From Campylorhamphus procurvoides (Eukaryota > Chordata > Aves > Passeriformes > Dendrocolaptidae), in NCBI GenBank assembly GCA_013396655.1, contig WBMV01006429.1, forward strand, positions 875,116-939,115: a stretch of 64,000 nt of DNA. Direction: 5' to 3'. Each line of letters opens with the position of its first letter. Position 1 is the first letter of the stretch. This document shows, one piece after another, positions 38,490 to 51,802 of the stretch. The notes under the pieces are model-generated. The model worked only from the letters and a program-made list of their open reading frames with translations, made no database searches and was not told the DNA's origin. The position numbers were made by a program, and so were the translations under genes.

Positions 38490-38787
38490 TTATTGCTTTG
38501 AGTTCAGGTCTGGTAGAATTATGAAGATCTTTCCAAGCAAAATCAATAAAGACTTTACAGCATCCTGGATAGCTGGAATGTTTGTTTTTATCTTCTTTCT
38601 AGCCTTGTTCTGCTTCTCCCCCTTTGAAGTTCGCTGCAGAATAGAAATGTTTTGGTGTTTGATGGCACTCATCAAATAAGGTTTCTGCTGCACATCGGCA
38701 ATAAAATTTACTAACCCTTTTAGGAAAGGGGGCTGTACATAAACATCAGGATAACTCTGAGTGGAGCCACTGATCCCTCTGCCTTGT
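38490..38787 (-). other. Weak candidate terminal exon, unrecognised product
   Basis: On the minus strand a tract reading TTTCCCCCTGCAG precedes position 38787 and resembles a 3' splice site. From there one frame is open for 99 codons to a TAA at 38492-38490. AATAAA (38494-38489 on the minus strand) overlaps that stop, an arrangement that could serve as a polyadenylation signal for a transcript with almost no 3' UTR. The translation is fairly protein-like, with a basic KGEKQNKARKKIK stretch and a hydrophobic C-terminal part, but I recognise no family. The same frame continues open upstream to 39074, which weakens the splice-site argument. No other exon is visible. It may be a chance open frame. 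Confidence 0.15.
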
Positions 38788-41700
38788 CTGCAGGGGGAAA
38801 TAGCTACTCCTGAAGGGCTGCACCGAGCTAAAATTGGTTGGGACTGCAGAGAGGAAAGCTGCCAATGCAGCTGCAGCAGCACAACCATCATGCCTTCCCA
38901 GTGCCAGCCACTGTCCCTGTGCAAGCAGGCACTGCCATCAAAGGCAGCCAGCAGCTGAACGTGAGGTTTCACCCTACACAAAACATACAGGAGCTTTGGA
39001 GCCCTCAGATAGGCCGTGCCCACCTGTTTCTCGGGCAGGCTCATCCCACATGACGCTCGTTCCAGCGCACTCACGTTGGGGATGGGGTTTCACTGCCATA
39101 TGGACCAGCCATAAATCACAGCAAGAGCCTTTTAGTTAGTGCTGTTAGCACTGAGGGCTGCATTTACATCTGCAAACCGCAGGCAGTTGTGGTGCTAGCA
39201 GCACACAGTTCCCTCACATGTCTCCAAAGACAAAAAAAAGTGGACTTAAACAAGTAACAAACTAATGGGCAAGAGTCGAGCCCACAGCTCGAATTCCTCC
39301 TCTTGCTTTTGATCTGCTGCTTGCATTTAAAGACCTCCCAGGTTATGAAGCTGTCACATCAAGAGCATGGAGAGTGACAGCTGCAAGCCTCATGCTGCCC
39401 ACCAAACCCAGCCCAGAGTCCAAGAGCCCATGAGAAGATCTTTGCTTATTTTTATTGCAACACACAATCTTTTCCTCCTGTGTTTATTCTCCCAGCTCCT
39501 CCTCTCCGTACATCTGTAACTGACCCCTCCCTTGACTCTGCTACTCTGAAAAACTACTGCTGAAGACCATGAACCACAGATCACATTAGAAACACTTAAA
39601 ATATCTTCTAGAGTAAAAAACAGTCCTGACCACTTGTTTCATTCTTAAAAAGCCATTCTGATGTTCAGCACTGCGAGATCAATTAATGACAAGGAAGTAT
39701 CACTGCACTCAGAGAAGACAAACTGTTTCCTCTGTGATCCTTCAGGAATGACTGCTCGCTCCTCAGCTATGAGTGTCCTCAGGAGAGAGTGCCTTCAGCA
39801 ACAGGCATGTCTGCAAGGCCTGTCCTGGCATCATACAGCTGTGCCAGTGGCTTTCTCCCCAGCTCACCCCCTGGCTCCATGCTAGCCATGCTCAAAGGCC
39901 AGCAGCAAAGAGGGAGGAGGAAAGGGCAAATCATCTTTGGGGGTGGTCCCGGGACAAAACAATGTTTTCAAAGAAAAGCAATGCAACAGCTTTGAGAAGT
40001 GAGCATGCCAGTCCCATCCATAAGGGAAATCCACTGCTCTCTCTGGAAACTAAGGAGCTGCCAGCCAAATTTTACCCTCCTTAGAAATGCTTGTACATTT
40101 TGGTAATCCAGTGTTATCCAGTGATTCCCAGGAACCATGGCAAGTACTGCACAAAAACAGTGTGAATTCACAAGATAACAAGCCAACCAAACCAAGTCAG
40201 GAGCACAAAACCCCTTAAAGATCAATGTAGTAACAATGTCCCACAGCCAAGCCTTTCATTTTATTTTTTAAAATCTTGAAATATTTATGAGCATTCCCTC
40301 AGGATGGGAATGCTGAGATGGTTTTGCAGATGCCTACGTGCAGCTCCTCCCAAGCATGAAGGTGCTTGTTGGGAAAAAAATGTGAGAATTGAGCAACAGA
40401 AGAGCTGGCACCAGATCTGTGTTATTTTTTATGAAGATCATTTGTTTTTCTATGGAGTTGCAACACAAACCGAGGTAATGAAAAATGTGTTTGCTCTGCG
40501 AGATGGTTTTAGAGCTCTGCATCCGAAAACTGAGCATAAATTTGTTTCTAAATACAAGTAGAAATGAGCTTTTGCAAATGCTGACAAGTCTGTGTGTTTA
40601 AGAGACCAACAAGACAAAAAGAAGCTCCTTTTAAGACCAAGGAGTAGTTTACACACATAACCTACTTTATAAAGCATTCAGTACAAAGCCACAGGAGAGT
40701 TCATCTCCAGGGACATTAGAGGAACACCAGCAACTTTTAACCACACCCTTGGAACATCATAATTAAATAATAGAATTATAGATGCCTCTACATAAATAGG
40801 GGAGGTCAAAAAGTTGCATGCCATTAAGAGAATGGTGTGCAAGCCAGAAATGCATCTTACTCTTCCCAAAAACCAGTGGAAGTTGATCTGACTTGGAAAG
40901 ACTTCCTCTAAGATAAAGGAATTTCTAATTTGACAGAATCACCAAAACTGTTCTTATCTGTTTTTATTAATTCATAAGCTAATGATTTACAAATGTCTGC
41001 TCATTAGCAATGCCCAAAAAGGCACATTGCATGCAGGGTGGTTTGTTGGTTGGTTGGGCTGGGTTTTGGTTTGTTTTCTTTTCTTAAGGCATACAATACA
41101 AAAATCATAACAGAAGGAAAAAAGGAAGGAACAAACTTCTTGTAAAATAAAGAAGCCTGAGATGTTTCAGGCAAAAAATATGTGGAACTAAGTTAAGTAA
41201 TTCAAGCCAGGAGAGAGACCTGCAGAGCAGATATCCAATCTATTGGATAATCTATTACTCATAAAAGAGAACTAACCAAAAGTCTAATTGAAATGCCCAC
41301 TTCCCTATTATTTCAACCTGTGAGAAGACAATGCCAAAAAAAATAAAAACCTTATTTTCTGAATTTTTCTGGTAGTGCACTGGAGTTCTCACAAGGTCAT
41401 TAAGTATATGGTAACAAAGCTTCATTAGCACTTGGGGAAAAGCATCTTTGTAAGGTAAAACTCTCCGAGCTGCAATCTGTCAGCACCAGCAGGGTGGGTG
41501 CACCCACCACACACCACGGCTTGGGAGCAGGGGTGCAAAACAAACAAACAGCTTCTGTTTGCAATCGCTTAGACAAAAAAAGCAGAGACCCTGAGGACCA
41601 TTCCTCAGAGCATTTCTTCTGCAGGGTAGGACTGGGCAGCCCCAGCCACCTCCTGGGGGCAGAACAGCTGCAGGGCATCAGCAGGGTCATCCTGGCCATG

Positions 41701-42704
41701 CAGGGCTCGTCACTTCTCAGTCCACCCTCAAGCTGAACACTCACAAATGTCAAATGGCCAAAGAACAGCCAGCCTGCCAGAAAGGCAGAGGGGTTTAACC
41801 TGAGAAGGGTCCTTTCCCAACCCAAAAGGGGTTGGGCATGCATGGAGAGGACACACACCTGGCAGTCATGGCTGTAGGTGCAGCTGGGCCAGCCAGGAGC
41901 AGGGGCTGCTAAAAACCACTTCTTCACTTCTCTGCTCTCAACCATGCACCCTGGTCCTGGCACTGCACATCTTTCCCCCTTCCCTTGTCCACAATCTCAT
42001 TTAACTGGTTTTAACATGGACAGGAGATCACACACTGGCACACCAGTGTCTGAATAAGTCTTAGCTTAAGTCTCAGACTGAGGAATGCCTCTTCCATTTC
42101 CAGTCATGGCCTTAGGAACAAACAGGGAATCCTTTGAGAAGCTGCTGACAAGTCCTCTCTAGTGATGCTCTGAGCTCTGTTGCTCAACTCCAGAACATTT
42201 ACATAGAAAATATTTAAAAATATCCTCTCATACATTGAATATCACCAGGAAACCACAAGAGGACACTTGTACTTTGAGACTCAAGCTGCCAACAGCATCT
42301 TGCAGTTTCTGATGACAGCTGATGGGCAAACTAAAGACAGCGACAAGGACACAAAGGTGATCACTACAGACCTTTAAGGAGCATCAGTCACAGGGTATTT
42401 CCTGCAGCAGCCACACTGCTCCCACCCAGAACACAACTCTGCACTCCAACTACAGCATCCAGTTCAACACAAAGTTATATACCCCTTTTGGGCTATGAAC
42501 AAAATTAATCTAGAAATGCCTCTAAATACATGCAAAGCCTTCTCCTCTTGTGCCCAAGCCTGGAGAGTCACTGCAGGCTCTCGGGAGGCAGGTCCTTAGC
42601 ACTCCCCAGGCACCCTTGACCTCCCAGCCCTTTCATTTCCTGCCCTGACTTCAGAGATAACTGCCTTGAGAAAGCAGCAGGACAGGGGAAAAATAAATAA
42701 AATA

Positions 42705-42749
42705 GGGTTCCCAAAGCTGGGCCTCCCTCTCCACACTCCCTGGGAACCC
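42705..42749. repeat. 9-bp perfect inverted repeat
   Basis: GGGTTCCCA (42705-42713) pairs exactly with TGGGAACCC (42741-42749) across a 27-nt pyrimidine-rich loop. No function is implied. Confidence 0.65.
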
Positions 42750-43324
42750 CCAGATTGTGGCTCAGGCTCCCTGGGAAGCAGCTTCACAGAGAGAATAAAA
42801 AAATTTAAAAGAAAAGGAAGAAAAAAAGTGCTGAAGGTCTTTGAGTTGGTGTCTGTTAGTTCTTGTGCAAAAACAAACAGGGAAACAAACCCCCCAGAGG
42901 CAGCATCAGCCACACACTAATGAAGGATGTGTAGCAATTTGTAAAACCCTTATCCCACTCCCTTCTCCCCATCACAAAAAGGCTATGGGATGGCTGTGCA
43001 CATTTCTTCCCCCCTCCTGCTCATTAGGAGACCACTCAGAGACCTCCTGTTCCAGCTACCATGTACCACTGCGAGTGAAAACCCCATAAACACGGGGGCC
43101 AGTTTCACAGAGCAGGGTTCCTGCTGGCAGGGACGGCACAGGCATGCCATGGGTAAGCAACAAAAACACACATCCCTATTATCTCTGGCATTTGCGGTGC
43201 TATGAGGCATCCCAGCCCCAGTTCTTTAAACGCTGTAAAAGCACACTATAAAGGGCTTTTATGCTTTTTTCCCATGAGCACAAAGCATGGGGAAGGTTAT
43301 CTCCTGTGCTTGTCCCATCTGGTG

Positions 43325-43350
43325 CCACACCACCACCACCACCAGCACCA
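43325..43350. repeat. (CAC)n microsatellite
   Basis: About six to seven CAC/CCA triplets with one interruption (CAG). Confidence 0.8.
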
Positions 43351-43798
43351 GGGGACCAGCTCCCAGGCCTGACCACTAACAAGGAGCTGTGCAGCCCCAC
43401 TCAAACACTAACAGTGTTTTAGTTTTATCAACATTAGCAATCACCATTGTTTTTCAAAATTTTATCCTAGAACAGGCATTTTCCCCCAAACAGCAGTTTC
43501 TGAAAGCCAGGAGTTGCATAAAAGTCCCACTTTCCACCAGAGAGGATTCCCATTCCCATGGCCAAAGCTGGGAAAAAGAGGACCTGAATGCAACAGGGGC
43601 TGAACAGCTTGAAACCATTTCAAAGATGCACTTGAACTGTGCTGAAAAGGCTGTGATTTTAAGATTCTGTGATTACCAGTTGCATGGTTAAAAATCAAAG
43701 CACTTCTTTGGCAAGCTAAAATCCAATTACAAGTATACAAATAATTGAATATGTAATAAAAATAAATCCTGCCCTGCCACCCTTGTGCATCATGTCTC

Positions 43799-43957
43799 TG
43801 TGTGGTGGGTGGATACTGGGTGCCCACCAAAACTGCTGCTATTGCCCCTCTAAACCAGACAAAATAAAACAAAAGGTTTTGAGCAGAGATAAGACCAGGG
43901 AGAGTTCATTCACCAGTTACTGTCATGGGAAACACAGGCTCAGCTTGGGAAATTAGT
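43799..43957. mobile_element. LTR-like avian interspersed repeat remnant
   Basis: The sequence from GTGGTGGGTGGATACTGG through GGGAAATTAGT matches, from memory, a dispersed repeat common in songbird genomes. That repeat carries a CCACCAAA block, an AAATAAAACAAAAGG-type block, an AGATAAGRCCAGGGAGAG block and a CACCAGTTACYGTCA block in this order. I believe it is part of an endogenous-retrovirus long terminal repeat or adjacent untranslated sequence, but I cannot name the family or fix the strand. No internal coding region or second terminal repeat is visible. The copy is incomplete and diverged. Confidence 0.45.
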
Positions 43958-46900
43958 CATGGCCATGCCTGTCATTCCCTGGATGATGGTGGAAAGGGGC
44001 ATGGTTTGGGAGCACAGGGAAATGACCAGGGGAAAGGAGGGAAAGGGTCACAGAAGAGCAGAAAGGAAAGCCCTGATCAATTTTCTCCAGTTAAACAGGA
44101 GGCATAGGGAACTACCACCCATTCCATCATTTCCTTGCCTTCTATTCAGTAGAAAAATTTGATTCTTTTTTCTTTAAGTCTTTTGCTCAGGAAAAGGCAC
44201 ACAGAGCACGTTCCCTTAGCCCTGCAGCACCATGAAATGCAGAGCCCATCAGAACATCACTTCATCCAGCGCTGTCACTGAACTATGGAGCAAAATTGCT
44301 GGGGCATCGAGGTTAAGCTTAACGATCCCCTTTGGGAGATGGAGCCTGACTTCATGTACGTGCCTAACCCACCAGGCTCCTCCAGATGAAGACAGCCAGC
44401 CAGCCACCACTGAGGGCTCTAAAGAGCTTCCTTTTCAGCAGAGCCTTCACATACCCTGCACAGATCAGACCATTCTTTATGTAGATCACACCAAAACCAT
44501 AACAGTTATCCATCCTTTAACCCAAAACACAGGCACGGACAGGAAATGCCATGCAACCTCCAAACTCACCCGAGCTGAAGAAGAGAGAAATTTTACTCAA
44601 AGGCAGAAGGAAAAAAGATCTTGCCATCCTTGGTATAGAGTTTAAAACAAGGACAGGAACTGCTTGTGCTGTTTCTCTGCCCTGCAGCACCTGACCCAGC
44701 CCGAATTCCCCACATGGAGTGCTGGCTTGTCCCACGGTGGTGAACCTTCAAAGGAGGGCTGAGCCCGAGGGAGGAAGAGCTGGTGACCACAGGGCTGCAC
44801 CCTCAGCACAGAGAGGGCTGGGGAGCAGAGGGGTGGCTTCTCCAGCACCACAGGGACAAGAGAGCTGTGATATGGGAAAGGACCTCATGGAGAAGGAGAG
44901 CAGAGAGTCCTGGGGAACAACTGCATAGTGCTACATGGATGGGCAGGGCCACCCCTGGGGACTCTGAACCTCTTCCAGCAGCACTGACACTGCAGACACT
45001 GAGATGCATTAGTTCTTTGTCACTGTTTTATCCTAGACAAGACATTTCTCTCATTTAAAGCCTAAAACTTACCCTCAACCACAGCCTGGAATTGCAGAGG
45101 TAAAGCTCCAACTTGATAAAGTTTCTAGCATGTAAGCTCCACAAAAAAAAAACCCCAAAACTGTAAAAAAGTCCTTATGGCTCCTGGCATTATGGTTTAG
45201 GGTTTTGTTTGTTTATTTTGTAATAAAATGTTAACTACTTGAATTGCTAGAAACAATTCTGGAGTGTCATGCAAGCCCCAGGCTGCTAACCAGCCATTGC
45301 GTAGGTTGCAGTCAGCTTAATAACCAGCAATGGGCCAGCAAACATTGCCTGGCTGATGCTGATGACATGAAAGGAGGCACTTGCAGGTCTGGCACTGTGT
45401 GGCACTTCATCTTGTCTCCTCCTTTCCAAATTAACTGCTTGTTTTCACTCTGCAATTGATTTGATTAGCCCTTTAAGACACAAGGGTCAACAAGGACAAG
45501 TCTGTGAATCCACCAGAGCTGATAACACCGAGGGAGATCTTTACCTTGTGTGTGGCTTGTCCAAATTTCACTGGGTTTGCTACCACTTGCCTGTCTGCAC
45601 TGCTGACACACACAGAGAGATCCATGCCATCCACAAGGACTTTTTAAGAACAACACATGGAGAATGACCCCACTCTGGGTAACTCCAAGCCTAGGCTATG
45701 CATGAGCTCAGATCACCAGCACTGAATCAAACAGCTCAGTTCTTACAGAGCTCCAAAACACAGCTCCTTCTCAGCACAGAGCTGAGCAGCTACTGAGGGA
45801 CAGCCACGCTGTGGGTCCAGCTGGCACTCCTGCCCCAGGAATGTCTGTGGGCAGCAAACACAACCCTCCCAAACTGCACTGCAGTTGAAAGCAAACACAA
45901 CAATGAGCCCATGCCCAGCAGGGCAGTGCAGTCAGTGCCGGGAGGCTCAGACACGGCCCCACCAGTGCCAGGCTCTTTCACAACGAGCTGCCCTGCTCAC
46001 AGCACCAGTGCCACCAGTGCTCCATCCCAGAGCTCGCCTCTCCAAGGCCCAAACAGTGACTTGCATCTCAGGGCATCTTTGCTGGAGCCAACACTCTCTT
46101 TTTTCCCCCCCCCCACGAAGCAGCCACTCGCGACTTTAATGTTTCTCCTGCTGCAATACCAGATAGACAAGATTTTAGCGTTTCTGAAAGTTTGACCATT
46201 TTCCATGCCAACGTGCCAATGCCTGGAACAAAGTAAGTAGGAACTTAAACAAGAGACTGAGACATGGGACTGCTGTCAGCCAGCAGGACCAAGAAAAGCC
46301 TCTAAAGACCACTGCAGTGAAGATTTATTTGAAACAAAAGCAAAGCCAAAAAAGAAATCATTAGTAGTCACTTACAAAAGGTTCAGAGAACTTTATACAA
46401 AAGGGAAACTCAACCCAAAGTCAGCTCCTAATGGCAGAAATTCCTATGAAGAAAAGTTCTTTGTGCAAAGAGAGAGAAGAAAGATTCTTGTGTCACTAAA
46501 CCTCTTTCTCCAGCTTTTCATCAGTCAGAAAACACCTCATTAACAGTCAACGTCTACATAATGGTTGTATTTTATCAGCACCTGATTTTTTTAAGCTTAC
46601 CCAGCCTTGTCAGTAGACATTGCAACTTCAACCACTGCACTGTCTGAATAACCTACCTGCCAATATCCCCACCTTTCAAACACAGCTCGAGACCATCTAA
46701 GCCCTCCTCGTCCTCAAATGACAGCCACTTATGCCCCACTTAAGGCTGAATTTACCATTTGTGATCAGATAGTCTTCAAATCCCTATAAAATGCCTAATA
46801 TTTAAAAAAACAGCAGAGAGCACAGATGCAGTTTATCTCTCAACGAAGAAATAATACAGCCTTTCCCCTTCGAACTGCTCTATTTCTGCAAGGGTAGATT

Positions 46901-48380
46901 GAACTTTCACTGAATAAAAAAAATGAAGTCAAGCTTGTAGAATTCATGCTTTCTTCTCATTTTAGATCTCCCTCCCTTATCAAACTGCTCTCTCATTGGC
47001 ACCGTGACATTCTCTGGCAGTGACAGGTTATTATGTCACTGCAGCTTCTCATATTTCACTCAGGAAATTCAAAAGCAGCTGCTGACACAAGCTGGACATT
47101 TGGACACTCACTCAGCTCAGCACGAGCTGCTTCTTTATCACATCCCCTTCTGAAAATGTTTAAGATACAGTAACAAAGATTAACAAAGAAAGTGGGAAAA
47201 TTCAAACCCACAGGACTCTGGCATAGATGAACCTCCAAGGAAAGGACCAGGAGACGCTTCCAGGCACATTTTGTTCCTGGCCATGCTTTTGCCACTATCT
47301 GGGACACGCATATGGCAAAGGGGTGGATCAAGCAGAGCTTTGACACCTGGTGCACAGCACCTGCACTCGATCCTTCCCAAAATCCCAGGGATCTACTCTG
47401 TACCCAGGGGTAATGCTAAAGAAGCAGCTTCTGTGCAGCCAGGCAAGGGGGAAGGTCCTTCCCTTTAGTTCCCACACTGAATCCACCAGGCTCCAGCGGT
47501 CTGAGTTTGCCAGATAAGCTCTGAGCAAGAATGTGGAGCCTGGGTGCTGCTCCAAACCCAAACCTGAAGTCTCTGCTGCTGGCCCATCGCTGTTTGACTA
47601 GTTCAGTCTGTGATTGATGACTTGCCACTGCTTGGAGTCTTCCAGAGGAGATTAGATACCTCTCCAAAATGAGAGGTTTTAATCTGTTTTCTGGAAGAAA
47701 CCCTGCAGTGGGAGGTATCAAACACAGATTTAACAACCCTAATAATTCTTTCTGGCCTCAAAAAAAGAATCTAGTCTGTAATCTGGGGGTGTCAGGCATC
47801 TGTTATCCAGAGCTGAAATTACAACTGTGCTGCTCCTTTGCAATCATATAAAACCCCATAAAAATCTCTCAAGACTTATCTCAAAGGAAAAGAGAGGATA
47901 AAGATGAAATGTTTAATAACTACTGACTTGCTGGTCAACAGATGGTCACTGCAAGCTACAGTGCATCTGGAGCTCTTTTCTTCCAAAGATCCAGACAAAT
48001 CTTGATTAAACAGCCACCAGACTTCTGAATCCTGTGCCCAAGTATCTCAGGAGGCTCCAGAGCTCAGCACCCAACTGGTGGGCTCAGGGAATCCTTACAG
48101 CCACCTCTTCCTCTGCACAACCCAGGGCAATGCACGCTCCCACCCAGCACCCCAAGGGCATGCTGACCTTCCTCTGAAGATGACACCACCTTTTCAGAAG
48201 TCAGGTGTTATTCCCATCACCCTCCCTCAAAGGAGGAGCTGTGCAAGACTGCAGCTCACATGAGCTTTATCTAGTGAAGAATGACTACTGCCAGATAAAG
48301 GCAAATGAAAAGTCAAGTGTACACATTACTGCTTGGACTAGTATTTCCTTAAAGTCACCTCCACACCAAGACAAATGGTG
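43958..48380. other. Unique non-coding sequence
   Basis: GC-richer at 44.6-45.0 kb and 45.7-46.1 kb, AT-rich at 46.3-47.0 kb. A run of ten C follows T6 at 46105-46114, and a 9-bp perfect tandem pair CACCAGTGC lies at 46003-46020. No gene is seen. Confidence 0.6.
47017..47042. repeat. 9-bp perfect dyad with TGACA/TGTCA
   Basis: GCAGTGACA (47017-47025) pairs exactly with TGTCACTGC (47034-47042) around the 8-nt spacer GGTTATTA. The left half also contains TGACAG, the MEIS/TGIF core. The dyad could be a paired protein-binding site or chance. Confidence 0.65.
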
Positions 48381-48666
48381 CAGCAGGAGAGCTGGAGAGG
48401 GACTTTTGACAAGGGCATGAAGTGACGGGACAAGGGGGAATGGCTTCAAACTGCCACAGGGCAGGTTTAGATGGGATATGAGAAAGAAATTCTGCCCTGT
48501 GAGGACAGGCAGGCGCTGGCACAGATTGCCCAGAGAAGCCGTGGCTGCTCCATCCCTGGAAGTGTCCAAGGCCAGGTTGGATGGGGCTTGGAGCAACCTG
48601 GGACAGTGGATTTGGAAGGAGATGTTCTTTAAGGTCCCTCCCAACCCAAACTGTTCTGTAATTCTG
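48381..48666 (+). mobile_element. CR1 LINE, 3'-terminal fragment
   Basis: The fragment starts at GAGAGCTGGAGAGGGACTT and ends at CTGTTCTGTAATTCTG, the decayed CR1 tail. The residual ORF2 C-terminus reads RRWHRLPREAVAAPSLEV, encoded at about 48508-48561, the same segment as in the 22.9-kb copy. Between the AGCAACCTGG block and the TTCTTTAAGGTCCC block about 35 bp of the usual 3' end is missing. Flanks are unique sequence. It is less diverged than the 26.8-kb copy and non-functional. Confidence 0.9.
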
Positions 48667-51600
48667 CAAACTGGATCACAAAGTTCCTCTCAGAGCCAGC
48701 CAAACCCAGCAAAGCCTGCATGAAGATGCAAAACCTCCTCCTTTAACTGCTCGAGGATCTTCCAATTTGTGGGTTTAATCTACTCATCCAAATGCTCATT
48801 TCAAGTGAAACATTTTACTGCAGATTGACACTTTGATGCAAACTGCTGCCATAAGAGCACTGTAAACTTGATGTCATCACTAAATAAAAGCTTCACTTTG
48901 AGTTAATGTTTCATCGAAATCTCTCAAAGTACTCAGCCTTAATTAAAAAGAGCCAATGCTTTTCATTATGTGTGTTTCCAAATCACAGCCCCCCCACAGG
49001 TCTTATAAACAATTTCGCCTCATATAAAACTCAAAAGTACCATCTATATTCGGGTAGTTCTGTTTCCCAGAGGGGCATAACGTGAGACCCAGGGTGTCTC
49101 AACTTCTACAATGGTAAAAGACCCCATTTTTTCCATGCAATCACACCCATTGCCCACCCAGGTCCAACAACCTTAACCCATCCCCAGAAATGTGCCCTTC
49201 ACACGTTCCTCTCCCCAAGGGGACACTGGGCAGCACAGGAGCCCTGCCACGCCTTCCTCAGCCCCTGCTGACCAGGCAGAAGGCTCAGAGATGCTGAAAT
49301 TCGCTTGCCCTGTTATTTCACAGCTCTGATTTGGAGCTAACGAAGTGCAACCCTATTACTGATGGTTTAACTCTGTGAGTGCTTTCACAGCCATAGTGCA
49401 TTTATCTATCCAGATTTAAAAGGCTTAACACTATACGGAGGAGGAAGAAAGGCAGAACACCACATCAAAGGGGCTCGAAGGGCTTCATTTCACATTAATT
49501 ACCAGGGGGACTAATGCCAAACGTGCAAACAGCACCCAAGGAATTCACTGGGGAGATACGGGGCCGCACAAGGTGTTGTGGCACAAGCTCTGCTGCCACT
49601 CCCCCTTTCCCAGGGGAAAATCTCCTTACACAACAGGCAGTGGGAGCTTTGGGGCTCAGCTGTGTGACCAGAGCAGCCAAATCTGCTGGGAGCACCCAGC
49701 AGAGCAGGATACAGGCACCAGCAACCACATCCCTCTGTTCACCAAGGCTTGAAGCAGCTTCAAAACACTCCTCAGGGCTTCCTACTTCGCTCCATAAGCA
49801 CGGACAAGCGTGGCTTCCAAATGTGCCAAGAGCCTGAAACCTCCATCAAGTTCAGCCAAGCTCTGAGGGTCAGCACCTTTGGGATAGGGAAAAAAGCCAC
49901 CAAAATATTATGTATTTTGAAGCAGGCCTTACATGTATCATGCACATTTTGTTCAGGCCAAACCCTGTCCCTCCGATGTGCACAATCATCTCTTCTAGAG
50001 AACATGAGCATTTATGAACAGTCAGTCTTTTAAAGATGGGCCTTTGATCTTGTTCCCAGTTATTTATTGAGATTCACCCCAGAGAGCAGTAAAATGTATG
50101 AACTAGTGGGAGAAGGCAGATTTTACATTTTACCAAGTTTAACAGAGCAGAGAAAGCCATATGTATTTTAAATATTATAATTTACACCAGTTCTGTTAAA
50201 ATACAATCAAACAGTTTCGAGCAGAAAAGGTCCAAAGCATTTCTAGCCAGTTGGACTATTTCTGCATATTTCAGAGCCCCCCTGCTCTCCTCCATTCACC
50301 TCCAACCCCCAGCAATGCTACATGCCAAGGGAAAGCATGAAAATGTATTATATTTAAGTCCAAGTGCTTAACAAAATCAGCTCCACTAACACAATTACAC
50401 ACACCCGGCTTTTGCAAGACCAGAGACCCAAGCAGGGTATTAGCTCTTCATTTACATTCAGCCCTAATCTAACATGTCATGCAAATGGCACAGGAGGGAA
50501 AACGAAACCAAAAAACCTCCCAGCCCCTCTCTTACCCCTGAACTACCAGACCATCTGTAGTTTCAAAGAAATTCTAGCAAGCACAGCTCAACATCTGCAC
50601 CTCATTAAGACCTAATTTGAAACAATTGCTATTCCCTATCTCTCTTGTTTTTCCTGGGTAGAACAGCTTTGATGTCTCCCAGTTGACAAAAAATACATAA
50701 GAAATAAGGCATTAAAAAATATCAGCTGGAAGGTAGGAATTCATTCACAGGAACAACAGGTATCAGTGTTCAGCAAAGGGAAACCAGAGCCCGAGCTCTC
50801 ACATCTCCCCTGGCCACAACTACTGTACAGAGCAGGCAGATGTTGCCTCACTTCAGCATCTCTCTCCTCTTCAGGTAACCACAGCTCACTCCAAGGGTTT
50901 GGCCTCTTCCAGTTTGGGATTGGGAATCGAGGATTCCCTGTTATCCCTTGCATGGCATTCTCATAACTTCTTTTGCAAATCTTTGTGCCAACTGCATGTT
51001 GGGTTTGATATGAGCAAGAAGTGGCAAACCAAAATGTGAACCCAGGTGATTCATCCCTTGCAGACATAAACTTCATTTTTAGTTCTCACACCTCAAGTAT
51101 GACTTTGGAAACCTGGAGAAAACCACATTTTGCATAAGCTGCTCATTGATATTTTAAAGGAAAGTCAGTTAAATCAAAATGAATTAGTTTTGAGTTCAAT
51201 ACAGTAGATGCCTGGTATTTTAATCAATAGGGCAATGGCTTTCCACAATTTTTACCTGCAAGAGAACATGAGTTATGAAAAATCATCCATCAGCTTCCAA
51301 ATAATCCATGCAGTTGAAAAGCTGACATTCTCCCCATGTGTTTAATCCTATGTGACTCATACGCTTATTCCTATAATGAAATTATTATTACTGGAAAACT
51401 TCTCTTTGCTAAGTCAGTCTCTGTAGGTGCCACACATGAGTTGAAAGCTTATGAAGTCAAAGAAGGCCTTTGGTTTTCAAGCTAAGTCAGCTGGTGACCA
51501 AATGGCACACATAGCCTTTAAATGCAGATTTCATAAAACAAAGCAATGCTTGCCTCTGCAAAACGTTGCCCAAGCAGAGGCTTCCTCAGCAAAGCCAGAG

Positions 51601-51787
51601 GTGGCTCAAAGTGTATTCAGCATATGGGAATTTTCTGGTTTGTTTTCATTGGAATAAGAAAGACTGGTCCTTATACAACTGTTGAATTAAAACCCAGAAC
51701 TAAAAAGAGCCTCAAGGCTCTGAGGAGCCAGAACAGAGCTGCAAGGAAGCACAAGCCCCTCTCCAGCCAGAAACACGGGGGGACAGT

Positions 51788-51802
51788 GCAGCAGCAGCAG
51801 CA
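51788..51802. repeat. (CAG)n, about five units
   Basis: A short uninterrupted run of GCA/CAG triplets inside the GC-rich patch. Confidence 0.8.

Larger units (their letters stand above)
34991..43798. other. Mostly unique non-coding sequence
   Basis: AT-rich until about 36.1 kb, mixed afterwards. Small repeats and candidate sites are listed separately. No transposon with a recognisable family is present apart from the uncertain remnant at 35.4 kb. A T/G-rich stretch lies at about 41041-41085. The 187-codon minus-strand frame at 41963-41400 resembles no known protein. Confidence 0.55.

Noticed and set aside
41400..41963. 187-codon minus-strand frame
   Set aside because: No domain, low-complexity composition, and no gene-like context.
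43642..43675. Another CR1 3' tail (GATTCTGTGATT-like words)
   Set aside because: Only the tail-like words match. The expected upstream CR1 sequence is absent.
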